Below are positions 9,187-17,226 of a DNA stretch of 64,000 bases, piece by piece (the stretch's first letter is position 1; each line of letters begins with the position of its first letter). This DNA is from Candidatus Heimdallarchaeota archaeon. GTDB taxonomy: Archaea; Asgardarchaeota; Heimdallarchaeia; Heimdallarchaeales; Heimdallarchaeaceae. The position numbers and the translations under genes were made by a program. The stretch spans positions 33,535-97,534 of the forward strand of contig JAEOTK010000223.1 of the NCBI GenBank assembly GCA_016839875.1. The letters are read 5' to 3'. The notes under the pieces were generated by a model that was not told where the DNA came from, did no database searches, and was given only the letters and a program-made list of their open reading frames with translations.

Positions 9187-9458
9187 TAATTTTTCCTCGT
9201 TATTCAATAGTAAACTTTGTGTATAATTTTGATAGTTTACATATTAAGACTGTATTTTCACCAGATGTTGTATATCAAAAACTTTGTGTTTCGTTTGTTA
9301 TGATATTCATCTGATTCCTCTGAAGAATATGAGTAATAGAGGATATTTTTCTTTAGAAGAGCATATTTACAATTTAAATAAGAAATATCTTTGCAATAAG
9401 TATGTTTAAAAATAATTGGACAGAACCAGCAATGTAGAAGAAAAGAGATGATTTTATC

Positions 9459-10034
9459 GTGTATTACAGCGTAAATGTTCGAGATACATTGAGAGTTCCA
9501 CCAAACAGGTTTGATGAGGACCTATCTCATGTTCTTGCTGAAATAGCTAGAGATAGCTTTGAAGGGAAAATTGATCCTGATTTAGGTTTTATAGTTGCTG
9601 TTACAGGAATAGATGAAATCTATCAAGGTAAGTTGATTTCTGGAGATGGAGGAGCTTATTATGAAACTGATTTTGGATTACTATGCTATCTTCCAGAAAT
9701 TGGTGAAGTAGTTTCAGGTGAGGTTGTTGAATGTGTTGATTTTGGAGCATTTGTCAGAATTGGAACAATCGATGCACTTTGCCATGTATCCCAAATAGCA
9801 GATGATTATTTCCGTTACATACCAAAGAACGCAGTACTCCGTGGAGATAAATCAAAACGTGATTTATTAGTTAATACTCGTGTAAGAGCTAGAGTGATTG
9901 CTGTAAGCATTGGTAAATCGGCTATTCGTGTAGGTTTAAGCATGAGACAAAGTTCTCTTGGAGCCAACGAATGGATTGAAGAGTGGAAAAAAGAGTTAAA
10001 GGGTAAAGGTTCTGCCAAAAAGGAGGATTCATAG
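9459..10034 (+). CDS. rpo7: RNA polymerase subunit Rpo7 (RpoE')
   Basis: This is the stalk subunit of archaeal RNA polymerase, equivalent to eukaryotic Rpb7. The N-terminal RNP-like domain opens with YYSVNVRDTLRVPPNRF. An S1 domain follows, with GEVVECVDFGAFVRIG and HVSQIADDYFRY. It pairs with Rpo4 to bind nascent RNA and assist initiation. It starts with GTG, supported by GAGATG eight bases upstream. It heads the run rpo7, spt4, dephospho-CoA kinase, eS24, eS27, a conserved archaeal order. A TATA-like AATTTAAATA lies near 9370. Confidence 0.96.
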   Translation: MYYSVNVRDTLRVPPNRFDEDLSHVLAEIARDSFEGKIDPDLGFIVAVTGIDEIYQGKLISGDGGAYYETDFGLLCYLPEIGEVVSGEVVECVDFGAFVRIGTIDALCHVSQIADDYFRYIPKNAVLRGDKSKRDLLVNTRVRARVIAVSIGKSAIRVGLSMRQSSLGANEWIEEWKKELKGKGSAKKEDS

Positions 10035-10223
10035 ATGTCCAAAGCTTGTCGTGTATGTCACTTAATAACTGAAAAGACTGCAAGTATTTGTCCAAACTGC
10101 AAAACACAAGATCTTTCTTCTGAGTATACTGGTGAAGTTTTTATTTTAAATCCAGATGATAGTGATGTTTCAAAACAAATGAAAATCACAAAGAAAGGAC
10201 ATTATGCACTTCGAGTTCGGTGA
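10035..10223 (+). CDS. spt4: Transcription elongation factor Spt4 (RpoE'')
   Basis: This 62-residue zinc protein is the Spt4 partner of Spt5, which keeps RNA polymerase processive. The CRVCHLITE and CPNCK pairs provide the four zinc ligands, and the downstream segment GEVFILNPDDSDVSKQM matches the family core that docks on the Spt5 NGN domain. It starts one base after the rpo7 stop codon, with AAGGAGG upstream, and ends in a four-base overlap (GTGA) with the next gene, so the three are coupled. Confidence 0.93.
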   Translation: MSKACRVCHLITEKTASICPNCKTQDLSSEYTGEVFILNPDDSDVSKQMKITKKGHYALRVR

Positions 10224-10771
10224 AACTCGTGCCCCCTATGAAATCAGGTAGTTATATTCTGCCTGAGAATCAACGAGAGTATTTTAAAAAACCTCTAGGT
10301 CCGTTATATGAAACCGAGGAGAAAATAAAAAAAATAATTTCTTCTCTATCTGAAGATGATTCAATAACTAAAGTTATCACAGTTGGTGATGTAACAACTG
10401 AGGTTCTTCTTAACAATAAATTAATACCTGATCTTGCAGTTGTTGATGAACATGTTCAGAGAAAAAGAATTTCTCTGATTGATATCAGTAATTTCGAAAT
10501 TGTAGAAGCAGAAAACCCTGCTGGAACAATAACAGCTAAAGCATGGAGTGAAATTAAGAAAGCTTTGAAAATATCTGATATCAAAATTATTATTAGAATA
10601 GAGGGGGAAGAGGATTTACTAGTCCTACCTGTCATTTATGAAGCTCCTCTCAATTCAAAAGTCTTATATGGACAACCAAATGAAGGATTAGTAGTAGTAA
10701 CCGTTAATGAAGAAATAAAGCAGAAAATTAAGAATTTAATGCGAAAAATGGTGAAGATTGATGAAAATTGA
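10220..10771 (+). CDS. GTP-dependent dephospho-CoA kinase (DUF359)
   Basis: This is the archaeal dephospho-CoA kinase that performs the last step of CoA synthesis using GTP. Family landmarks are VITVGDVTTEVLL, PDLAVVDEHVQRK and the later NPAGTITAKAW, followed by RIEGEEDLLVLPVIYEAPL. Length (183 residues) and location between spt4 and rps24e are standard for archaea. The start is GTG in a GTGA overlap with spt4. The gene ends overlapping the rps24e start by 11 bases. Confidence 0.9.
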   Translation: MKLVPPMKSGSYILPENQREYFKKPLGPLYETEEKIKKIISSLSEDDSITKVITVGDVTTEVLLNNKLIPDLAVVDEHVQRKRISLIDISNFEIVEAENPAGTITAKAWSEIKKALKISDIKIIIRIEGEEDLLVLPVIYEAPLNSKVLYGQPNEGLVVVTVNEEIKQKIKNLMRKMVKIDEN

Positions 10772-11060
10772 AATTGTCAAGAAAACAGAGAACAAATTAC
10801 TGGAACGGATAGAAGTAGAGGCAGCAATTGAGCATCTTGGTCAACCTGTTCCAACAAGAGATTCATTCCTCTCGAAAATAGCTGCTCAAATGAACAAAGA
10901 GAGAAACCAAGTTGTTCTAATAAAAATGCAAGCTAAGTATGGTGTCGGACGTAGTAAAGCACTAGTTCACATTTATGAAAGCTCAGACAGAGCTAAACTT
11001 GTAGAGAAAGAATATCTTCTAAAAAGATCCGGAATCGTTGGAGAAAAACAAGCAGAGTAA
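10761..11060 (+). CDS. rps24e: Small ribosomal subunit protein eS24
   Basis: This ribosomal protein is shared by archaea and eukaryotes. It has the conserved N-terminus MKIEIVKKTENKLLER, then GQPVPTRDSFLSKIA and the basic segment KYGVGRSKALVHIY. Length is typical at about 99 residues. The ATG at 10761 is preferred to the in-frame TTG just before it. Translation probably couples to the overlapping dephospho-CoA kinase gene. Confidence 0.95.
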   Translation: MKIEIVKKTENKLLERIEVEAAIEHLGQPVPTRDSFLSKIAAQMNKERNQVVLIKMQAKYGVGRSKALVHIYESSDRAKLVEKEYLLKRSGIVGEKQAE

Positions 11061-11072
11061 TTGGTGATAATA

Positions 11073-11243
11073 ATGAGTTCAACACATAAAAGGTACAAAG
11101 TTGAAGGGGATACAGTAACAAGAAAGAAGAAAGTATGTGAACGCTGTGGTGATTCTGTTTACATGGCTGAGCATCCTGATCGTCAAACTTGTGGTAAGTG
11201 TGGTTTTACAATATATAAGCGAGGAAGGAAGACTACAAGTTAA
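11073..11243 (+). CDS. rps27ae: Small ribosomal subunit protein eS27-type zinc protein (S27ae)
   Basis: This is a small zinc-ribbon ribosomal protein. Ligands are CERCGDSVYMAEH and TCGKCGFTIYKRG, and the C-terminus is basic (KRGRKTTS). It is the archaeal counterpart of eukaryotic S27a; in eukaryotes it is made as a ubiquitin fusion, but here there is no ubiquitin moiety. The ATG at 11073 follows GGTGA by five bases; the in-frame TTG at 11061 is not the start. It is the last gene of the rpo7 run, followed by a promoter-like TATA and a structured region. Confidence 0.92.
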   Translation: MSSTHKRYKVEGDTVTRKKKVCERCGDSVYMAEHPDRQTCGKCGFTIYKRGRKTTS

Positions 11244-11262
11244 TTTCTTATTTTGAATCGAA

Positions 11263-11270
11263 ATATTTAA
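11263..11270 (+). promoter_or_regulatory. TATA box upstream of ncRNA candidate
   Basis: ATATTTAA preceded by the purine-rich CGAA forms an archaeal BRE/TATA-like element. A start about 25 bases downstream falls near 11293, exactly where the 5-bp closing stem of the candidate RNA begins. This is inferred from sequence only. Confidence 0.45.
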
Positions 11271-11292
11271 CTTTATTATATCGTTCTTACAT

Positions 11293-11378
11293 TGGCGAAT
11301 GACTGGTTGAGACGGCTTAGATGTGCTCTTCACACATAGGATAGAGAAAAACGTAGGACGCCATTATCAATCTTTTTT
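11293..11378 (+). ncRNA. Candidate structured small RNA, unassigned
   Basis: This GC-richer island lies in an AT-rich intergenic gap. TGGCG (11293-11297) pairs with CGCCA (11359-11363). Inside, ATGTG (11321-11325) and CACAT (11333-11337) make a 5-bp stem with the 7-base loop CTCTTCA. A TATA box sits about 25 bases upstream and TCTTTTTT follows at 11371, a plausible archaeal terminator. The overall span and the 7-base loop recall a tRNA, but no T-arm (TTCRA) or proper acceptor stem is present, so I do not call it one. C and D boxes are poor. Class unknown. Confidence 0.4.
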
Positions 11379-11471
11379 ATCAAAGGCAATAGCATTCAAG
11401 AAAAAACATTTAAAGTCGTACCAATACTAATTTCAATTGACAATTTATATAGCATAACTGAGGATACATAC

Positions 11472-11984
11472 ATGAAAAATCTTGAAATAAATATTCCAGA
11501 AGGTTTGTTTGAGTATATAACAAAATTAGTTGAAGAGAAATCCTTTGAATCTGTTGAATCATATATATCTCATGCAGCTCAATGGCTAGCGGAATTATAT
11601 GGTTTTGGAGAACAAAAAGAAGGAAAAAGTCTGAGTAAATTAATTGTTGATTTAATTGTTTCAAACATCAGCAAAGAAGTTAAACCAGCTCAAAAAGCTA
11701 AACCAACTAAAGCAGTTGCTGAAGATGATGTTGAAGAAACACCAAAAGCAGTTCCACAAAATGCAGATATTCCCAATCTAGATTTAATTCTTGAATCTTT
11801 TGGATCATCTAAATTCATGTTTGAAGATGCTATTTTTGCATCATGTCAGTTTGCAGCATTAAAGCAAGGAAATCCTCCCTTATCAAAAGAAGAATTTCAA
11901 AAATCATTGCAACAAATGGAAGAGGGTGGAATATTGATGAATATCAAACAAGGAGAAAAATTAATGTGGAAAAGAACTGATTAA
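11472..11984 (+). CDS. Hypothetical protein, helical N-terminus and winged-helix-like C-terminus
   Basis: I do not recognise a family. The first 65 residues (LEINIPEGLFEYITKLVEE, SVESYISHAAQWLAELYGF) resemble a ribbon-helix-helix or short dimerisation region. A charged Lys/Ala/Pro linker covers residues 70-100. The C-terminal 60 residues (FEDAIFASCQFAALKQGN, KEEFQKSLQQMEEGGILM) look like a winged-helix fold. It is a single gene with its own upstream gap and a start at the first ATG. A DNA-binding role is only a guess. Confidence 0.6.
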   Translation: MKNLEINIPEGLFEYITKLVEEKSFESVESYISHAAQWLAELYGFGEQKEGKSLSKLIVDLIVSNISKEVKPAQKAKPTKAVAEDDVEETPKAVPQNADIPNLDLILESFGSSKFMFEDAIFASCQFAALKQGNPPLSKEEFQKSLQQMEEGGILMNIKQGEKLMWKRTD

Positions 11985-12009
11985 TTTCCCATTCCTCTAT
12001 TTCTTAATA

Positions 12010-12693
12010 TCAGCTCTCAATCATTGCATTTGCCATTTTATTTAGAATTTCTTTAGGATCTTTTGCTTTCACAAAACCTGATGCTAGTAGTACTCCTTTT
12101 GCTCCTAATTTTAGAGCTTCTGAAACATCTTGCGAAGTCGATACACCAGCACCAACTAATGGCTGAACAGATGTATTTATTTCTTGAATAGCCTTTATGG
12201 TTTCTTTTACTAAATCTGGTTTAGTGGTTACAGAAACACCACTTCCAATAAGCTCAGGAGGTTCCATTGCACAAGCAATTGGAGCTAATGCAGAGACAGC
12301 TTTGCTTGTTTGCAAATTATTTGAGCATACACAAGTAAAGAAACCAAGGTCTTTTGCTTTCGTAACAATCCTTTCAATATTAGCCAGAGTTATTCTGTGT
12401 TCTGAATGATTTACTAATGATCCTACAGTTCCATTTTCCCGTAGAGCTTCCATTAGATTATTTCCAGTAAAACTTCCTGGTTCATTGAAATCTACATGTT
12501 GTGCTAATACAGGAATTTCAACAGATTGCGAGATTTGTTTTAAATCAACAGTTTGAGGACATACTGCGATTTCAACACCAACTTCCTTAGCTACGTCTTC
12601 AGCGATTTTTGAGAGATTCAGACCTCTCTCACCTACGGTTTCAAGATAATTTTTGTAATTTAAGATTATAACAGGAAATGAGATTTTTGACAT
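12010..12693 (-). CDS. tpiA: Triosephosphate isomerase
   Basis: This archaeal-type TIM interconverts dihydroxyacetone phosphate and glyceraldehyde 3-phosphate in glycolysis and gluconeogenesis. PVIILNYKNYLETVGERG holds the active-site Asn and Lys. LVNHSEHRI holds the catalytic His. The catalytic Glu is in CAMEPPELIGSG, loop 6 is followed by VGAGVSTSQDV, and the phosphate-binding GAKGVLLASGFVKAKDP ends the barrel. At 227 residues it has the short archaeal length. A TATA-like TTTTTAAAC about 20 bases upstream suggests a short or absent leader. Confidence 0.95.
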   Translation of the reverse strand: MSKISFPVIILNYKNYLETVGERGLNLSKIAEDVAKEVGVEIAVCPQTVDLKQISQSVEIPVLAQHVDFNEPGSFTGNNLMEALRENGTVGSLVNHSEHRITLANIERIVTKAKDLGFFTCVCSNNLQTSKAVSALAPIACAMEPPELIGSGVSVTTKPDLVKETIKAIQEINTSVQPLVGAGVSTSQDVSEALKLGAKGVLLASGFVKAKDPKEILNKMANAMIES

Positions 12694-12764
12694 AATTTTA
12701 TAATGTACAATGTGTTTAAAAAAGTTCCTTGAGAAAAAAAATCATGGCTACAACTTTTGAAATC

Positions 12765-12774
12765 TTTATATATT
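12765..12774 (+). promoter_or_regulatory. TATA box for the Roadblock-led gene group
   Basis: TTTATATATT lies about 55 bases before the TTG start of the Roadblock gene, and GGTGATT (12814-12820) supplies its ribosome site. The three genes to 15004 are close enough to form one transcript from here. Confidence 0.45.
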
Positions 12775-12823
12775 GTAAGCACAAATAAGACATATAGAGA
12801 TTCAAATACTCTTGGTGATTTAA

Positions 12824-13342
12824 TTGTATGGTGCTGACCAAATAAATGCAATTCTACATGAGATTATAACAAGTGATGCTAATATCAACCATGTAATATT
12901 AGCAGATAAGACAGGATTAACACTTGCATATTCTTCTCGTTTTGCTTTTGATGAATTCGAGACAGAAGCTTTAGGAGCTATTGCTAGCGCAGTTTATTTA
13001 GCTAGTGAACAGCAAGGTCAAAATGTAGGATTAAATGTATTAGATATTATTATTTCAGAATTTGAAGACGGATTAATTCTAGTTGCTAGTTGTGGAAGTA
13101 CAGTGTTGTGTCTTATTACTGATACTGGTGTAGCTCTTGGTATGGTTAGACGAACCATGAAAATGGCTGCTGAGAAAATAAGAAACATATTAGATGTTGA
13201 AGCAAAACCTGTACCTGCTCCAGAAGCTAAACCCACACCAGCTGCTGCTCCAGTTGAACCAGTAGTAGTGGAAGAAAAGAAAGTTCAAGATGAGTTTATT
13301 TCAGATTTGGAGCTAGCTTTGCGAGAATTAGAGCAATTCTAA
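12824..13342 (+). CDS. Roadblock/LC7-domain protein with Pro-rich tail and terminal helix
   Basis: The first 125 residues are a Roadblock/LC7 (MglB/LAMTOR-like) domain: DQINAILHEII, then NHVILADKTGLTLAYSS, GAIASAVYLASEQQGQNVG and DGLILVASCGSTVLCLITD. Such domains dimerise and act as scaffolds or GTPase regulators; they are expanded in Asgard archaea. A Pro/Ala-rich linker (about 130-155) leads to a short amphipathic helix DLELALRELEQF at the C-terminus. It starts with TTG at 12824 (GGTGAT upstream); the nearby ATG at 12828 is out of frame. It leads a group containing a KaiC-like protein and a coiled-coil protein, facing a Rab-like GTPase. Confidence 0.85.
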   Translation: MYGADQINAILHEIITSDANINHVILADKTGLTLAYSSRFAFDEFETEALGAIASAVYLASEQQGQNVGLNVLDIIISEFEDGLILVASCGSTVLCLITDTGVALGMVRRTMKMAAEKIRNILDVEAKPVPAPEAKPTPAAAPVEPVVVEEKKVQDEFISDLELALRELEQF

Positions 13343-13361
13343 TTTCAATATTACCTGAGGA

Positions 13362-14201
13362 ATGTCAATGGATTCAAATTCAACAAAAGAAGGAATAGAA
13401 AGAATAGGTAAAAAAAAGGCTGCAGTAGACTCGAGAGGAGAACTAATTCTAACTGGAATTAGGTCATTAGATCACAAACTTGGAATGGAAATGTCCTCTC
13501 GTCGTGGACTACCTAAGGGTTCACTTATTCTTGTTAGCTATCCCTCAGGAACCGTAATTCCTACACTTTTTGTTCAAAGAATACTATTGAATTGGGCACA
13601 AAAGAAAGAGGACAATACTGTTTTTTATGTACACAGTAGCAGACCATACAATCATGTATTGAACTCCTTTCAAGCGTATGAATGGGATGTAACTCCTTAC
13701 GAAGGTAAAAACTGGTTTTTTGAAAATATGTTTGATCTTTCAAGCTCAGCAATGACATCTACAATGAAACTAGGTAAGATTGAAGTGAAGCGCAAAACAT
13801 ATGTAAAACGCGTCATAGACAGAATGCTTCATGTTAAGGAAAATCAAAAAAAGAATTGTTTTAGTGTTTTTGATGATTTATTGTGGATGAAAGAAGATAG
13901 ATTAGATGAAGATTCAAATGCATTGATTAATTTTCTAAGAAGTACTATTTTATCATTCACAGAGCTTGGTGGTGTCCATTTCTTCTTATTACCTCAAGAT
14001 GTCCTGGAACCAGTTGCTGAAAGGATTATTATGAATGCTGCAACAGGAATTTTCCACTTCTCTAGAAATACTTCAGGGAGCAGGATAAATGATACATTTG
14101 CTATAACAAAGCTGATGGGAGTAGCATACATTAGTGAAAATCTAGATATAACACCTTCAGAGGCTGAAGGATTCAAGATAGAGTCAACTGCGAAAATATA
14201 G
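13362..14201 (+). CDS. KaiC/RadA-fold ATPase-like protein lacking a P-loop
   Basis: The opening ILTGIRSLDHKLGM and GLPKGSLILVSYPSGTVIP align with the KaiC pattern (TGIxxLD, then GSxxLIxGxPGxGKT). At the Walker A site it reads YPSGTVIP, so the invariant Lys and Thr are missing. A Walker B-like CFSVFDDLLWM remains near residue 170, and the end of the fold is recognisable (GTFAI-like strand at NDTFAITKLMG). It is probably a non-ATPase structural relative. It sits 19 bases after the Roadblock gene and overlaps the next gene by one base, so it belongs to one transcript. Family call is from pattern only. Confidence 0.65.
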   Translation: MSMDSNSTKEGIERIGKKKAAVDSRGELILTGIRSLDHKLGMEMSSRRGLPKGSLILVSYPSGTVIPTLFVQRILLNWAQKKEDNTVFYVHSSRPYNHVLNSFQAYEWDVTPYEGKNWFFENMFDLSSSAMTSTMKLGKIEVKRKTYVKRVIDRMLHVKENQKKNCFSVFDDLLWMKEDRLDEDSNALINFLRSTILSFTELGGVHFFLLPQDVLEPVAERIIMNAATGIFHFSRNTSGSRINDTFAITKLMGVAYISENLDITPSEAEGFKIESTAKI

Positions 14202-15004
14202 TGGTACTAATGGAGCATAATGAAGAGAAGGAATTTGAAGACGCACCAGAACTAGTTGAAATTGCTAACGAAATTGAAAAACTTACCGAAGAAGTGCAAA
14301 TTGCAAAGGAATCAAAACTAAGAAGAGAAAGACTAGAGAATTCTGAAACCTCCAAACGAAAGAAACCTCTTGAAATTAATCCTGCAATTGAGTACATCAG
14401 TGGTTTACTTGAAAATTCTTCTGAGCAGATTGTTTCGGAAATGAAATCTGAATTCTTTAGGCTATTCAATTTTCTATCAAGCATGTTTTCTGTATCTCCA
14501 AATCATGTTGAAAAAAGATATGTTCCTCGGAACGATGTTTCGATTTCTGAAGATGAAGCATCTGGGAATATTGCAGACCAAATATCACCAGCTTCTAGTA
14601 GTGAGAAAGAGAAAATGCTCAAATTACTATTAGATGAAAGGGAATCTCTGATTTATGAATTGTCTGATCAGATTGTTGCTATTGAAGCAGAAAAGAAGAT
14701 CATCCAGGATAAAATTAAACTAATAGATGAAGAAAAATCAAAGTGGATAAATCAAAAAAATATCTTGGAAAGATTAGTAACAACAGACCCCAGATTCAAT
14801 GTTATAAACTTGTTGAGAAGGATGGGAGTAATCGCTCCAATACAGTTATCATTTGTACTGGGCGTATCGTTATCTCAAACAAAGAAATATATTCAAGAGC
14901 TTGAAGGAATGAAAATTCTACAAGTAAATGAGGATGGTACTGTGTCACTCCATTCTGAATTTGATGAAGAGACAATGAATATAAAAATTGAGAATGATAA
15001 ATAA
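14201..15004 (+). CDS. Coiled-coil protein with C-terminal winged helix
   Basis: I do not recognise a named family. Residues 10-50 and 145-195 are strongly charged and predicted coiled coil (ELSDQIVAIEAEKKIIQDK). The C-terminal 70 residues (FNVINLLRRMGVIAPIQLSF, then VSLSQTKKYIQELEGMKIL) look like a winged helix-turn-helix. A GTG at 14201 overlaps the KaiC-like stop codon; an ATG at 14210 is the alternative start. It is the last gene of the Roadblock group and ends 14 bases from the end of the convergent Rab-like gene. Confidence 0.65.
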   Translation: MVLMEHNEEKEFEDAPELVEIANEIEKLTEEVQIAKESKLRRERLENSETSKRKKPLEINPAIEYISGLLENSSEQIVSEMKSEFFRLFNFLSSMFSVSPNHVEKRYVPRNDVSISEDEASGNIADQISPASSSEKEKMLKLLLDERESLIYELSDQIVAIEAEKKIIQDKIKLIDEEKSKWINQKNILERLVTTDPRFNVINLLRRMGVIAPIQLSFVLGVSLSQTKKYIQELEGMKILQVNEDGTVSLHSEFDEETMNIKIENDK

Positions 15005-15018
15005 AACAAAAGAAAAGA

Positions 15019-15588
15019 TTATTGTTGAGCATAAAGTTTTTCGTAGAACAAAACAATATTCTGGAGTAATGTTTTGAATGCTTCGTCGACATTTTCACCA
15101 GTTTTAGCTGAAGTCTCAATATAAGGAACAGAGAAACCTGACCAGTTTGAAAGCGATCGGGCGTATTCTTCTGATTGTTCTCTCATAATAGGATCTTTCG
15201 CTGTTGCTCGTAGATCTGATTTGTTTCCAATAAGAACAATAGGAACAACTCGATTGCTATTGTTTTTTAACAACTCGGCAATCCAAGAAGGAATGTTTTC
15301 GAAACTGGAACGACGAGAAATATCAAAAACCAGCAAACATCCAGAAGTACCTCTATAGTAAACTTCACGAACAGCTGAAAATCTTTGTTGTCCTGCAAGA
15401 TCCCATATCTGTGCAACGAAATCTTGGTCATCTATACGTAAACGCTTAACTGCAAAATCAGCTCCAATAGTCATTGAATAACCATCTTTGAACCCTTCAC
15501 CTAGATAGGTTTTTCTCAAAGATGTTTTACCCACAGCTCCATCACCGAGTAGAGTAATTTTGAATATTTTTCTTTGTCCGGCCGCCAT
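15019..15588 (-). CDS. Rab/Ras-like small GTPase
   Basis: This Ras-superfamily GTPase is close in pattern to Rab. It has LLGDGAVGKTSL (G1, residues 14-24), switch I TIGADFAVK with Thr40, WDLAGQQRF (G3, catalytic Gln67), GNKSDL (G4) and ETSAKTGEN (G5). VYYRGTSGCLLVFD after G3 is Rab-like. There is no C-terminal prenylation cysteine (ends LYAQQ), so any membrane link must be indirect. AGGGG lies seven bases before the ATG. Its promoter (GCTTTAAATAC near 15645) is separate from the convergent Roadblock group. Confidence 0.92.
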   Translation of the reverse strand: MAAGQRKIFKITLLGDGAVGKTSLRKTYLGEGFKDGYSMTIGADFAVKRLRIDDQDFVAQIWDLAGQQRFSAVREVYYRGTSGCLLVFDISRRSSFENIPSWIAELLKNNSNRVVPIVLIGNKSDLRATAKDPIMREQSEEYARSLSNWSGFSVPYIETSAKTGENVDEAFKTLLQNIVLFYEKLYAQQ

Positions 15589-15747
15589 TATTTTCCCCTA
15601 GTTCGACAATAATAACACTATAGAAACTATTGTTTACATTGCTTTAAATACATTGTGTTAATTCTATCTACCGTCTATTCTAAATCCTAATAGGTTTTAT
15701 CTTAATGTCTTCAAACTCAGTTTTAATAAAAAAATGAGTTTGCCTTC

Positions 15748-16314
15748 TTAATGTTCACCAGGTTTCTCAAATACGTCAAGCCAAGGTAATTCAAATGAAA
15801 ACCAAATGAATATTATGAAGGACACAACTATTAGGAATATTATTATGATTTTAATAGAAAGATTGAATTCTATTTTTTCTGTATTTTCGTCTAAAATAGC
15901 TGCCATGATTCCGGTTAGGAAGACAACTACTAATGCCCAAGCTAATTCTCTAGCCAATCCAATTTCATGACCAACAAATGCTGGTACAATGTACCATACT
16001 ACAAAGATGATCCATGGCACAAGCAAGCTTGATATCAATCTTGAAAAGACAAATGAATTTACATTTTCCACTTTCTTTCTTTTTATTAGATACTCAACCC
16101 CTATTAGAAGCAAATATGCAAAAAATCCTAATTTCAGATGTTGAAAAACGGATTCATCTGTTCCTGCTATTGCTTGAAAGAATACGTTCTGATGTACTAC
16201 TGTATATAGAAAGTGCAATATAGCAAAAAATGCTACGAAGATAAAGCTTTTCAGAGCTATAAACCCTATCCTCTTCTTATTATCATTAAACCAAATTGTT
16301 AACATTTCATTCAT
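15748..16314 (-). CDS. Integral membrane protein, DUF6512-like
   Basis: This 188-residue protein has about five or six transmembrane helices: IGFIALKSFIFVAFFAILHF, then a helix at KLGFFAYLLLIGVEYL, VPWIIFVVWYIVPAF, LAWALVVVFLTGIMAA and IKIIIIFLIVVSFIIFIWF. The motif DESVFQHLKLGFF after the first helix resembles the NESVWEHLK motif of DUF6512 proteins. Function unknown. It is a single gene with an ordinary ATG start. Confidence 0.65.
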   Translation of the reverse strand: MNEMLTIWFNDNKKRIGFIALKSFIFVAFFAILHFLYTVVHQNVFFQAIAGTDESVFQHLKLGFFAYLLLIGVEYLIKRKKVENVNSFVFSRLISSLLVPWIIFVVWYIVPAFVGHEIGLARELAWALVVVFLTGIMAAILDENTEKIEFNLSIKIIIIFLIVVSFIIFIWFSFELPWLDVFEKPGEH

Positions 16315-16440
16315 AAAAAATCAACTATTTATTTCAAATTTCTATCCGTGTAAAAGGTTTTAAATCTAGGCTATTTACAAAAGAACAGCAAGGTTTATTC
16401 TTTCAAAAAGTATAAAACGCTCTATATTTCTTTTGGTTCA

Positions 16441-17091
16441 ATGAGTGATGTAGCTTATAATCGCGAACTAGAAATTCTAAATTTATTAGAGGAACATTAT
16501 CCAAGTTTTAAAGGAGGATTAACAAACTATGAGTCTTCATTTCAATTACTAGTTGCAACAATCTTAAGTGCCCAGAGTACTGATAAACAAGTCAACTCTA
16601 TTACACGGGACCTCTTTGCTCGATATCCCGATCCCAGTTCTTTCGCTCAAGCCCCCATAGAAGAAATCGAAAAGGCAATTGCTAAGGTTGGTCTGTATAA
16701 GAACAAAGCAAAGTTCATCAAAGAAATGTCAGCAAAACTTGTTCAAGATTACAATTCTGAAGTGCCTACTACTATCCAGGAACTTACAAAACTACCAGGA
16801 ATCGGAAGAAAAACTGCAAATGTTCTACTAAATGATTGGTATGAGATACATGAAGGAATTGCGGTAGATACACATGTCAAAAGGATTTCTTTCCGATTGG
16901 GTTTTACAGATTATACAGATCCAGTTAAAATTGAGAGAGATTTAATGGAAATTATTCCTGAAGAAAAATGGGGAGGGATAACTCATTTACTAATCTCTCA
17001 TGGACGAGTGATTTGTAAAGCTCCCAAACCAAAATGTGATGAATGCTTTCTCCTCATTTTATGTCCTAGACAGGGAGTTACAGACGTCTAA
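16441..17091 (+). CDS. nth: Endonuclease III
   Basis: This is a base-excision repair DNA glycosylase/AP lyase for oxidised pyrimidines. The helix-hairpin-helix LPGIGRKTANVLL carries the catalytic Lys, and AVDTHVKRIS the catalytic Asp. The C-terminal 4Fe-4S site CKAPKPKCDECFLLILC has the exact C-x6-C-x2-C-x5-C spacing. Length (216) is normal. TATA-like GTATAAAAC at 16410-16418 lies about 25 bases before the ATG, so the mRNA may be leaderless. Confidence 0.95.
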   Translation: MSDVAYNRELEILNLLEEHYPSFKGGLTNYESSFQLLVATILSAQSTDKQVNSITRDLFARYPDPSSFAQAPIEEIEKAIAKVGLYKNKAKFIKEMSAKLVQDYNSEVPTTIQELTKLPGIGRKTANVLLNDWYEIHEGIAVDTHVKRISFRLGFTDYTDPVKIERDLMEIIPEEKWGGITHLLISHGRVICKAPKPKCDECFLLILCPRQGVTDV

Positions 17092-17226
17092 ATCTATCTA
17101 GAATATTTTGCCTTTTGTATATTCTTTTTAAGTAAGATAATTTATTTCTATACTGCAATAAAACTTATGTAGGAAACAAATACCTAGTTAATTGCAGAAA
17201 AATAATTTCAAAGAAGGATGAACTAA

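Noticed and set aside
9316..9343. Inverted repeat TCCTCT/AGAGGA between aIF2-gamma and rpo7
   Set aside because: Only six bases per arm with a 16-base loop in AT-rich DNA; no promoter placement supports a role.
11293..11363. Possible tRNA gene
   Set aside because: A 7-base loop with a CTT at the anticodon position and CCA-like end looked attractive, but the T-arm and a 7-bp acceptor stem are absent and the D-arm does not pair.
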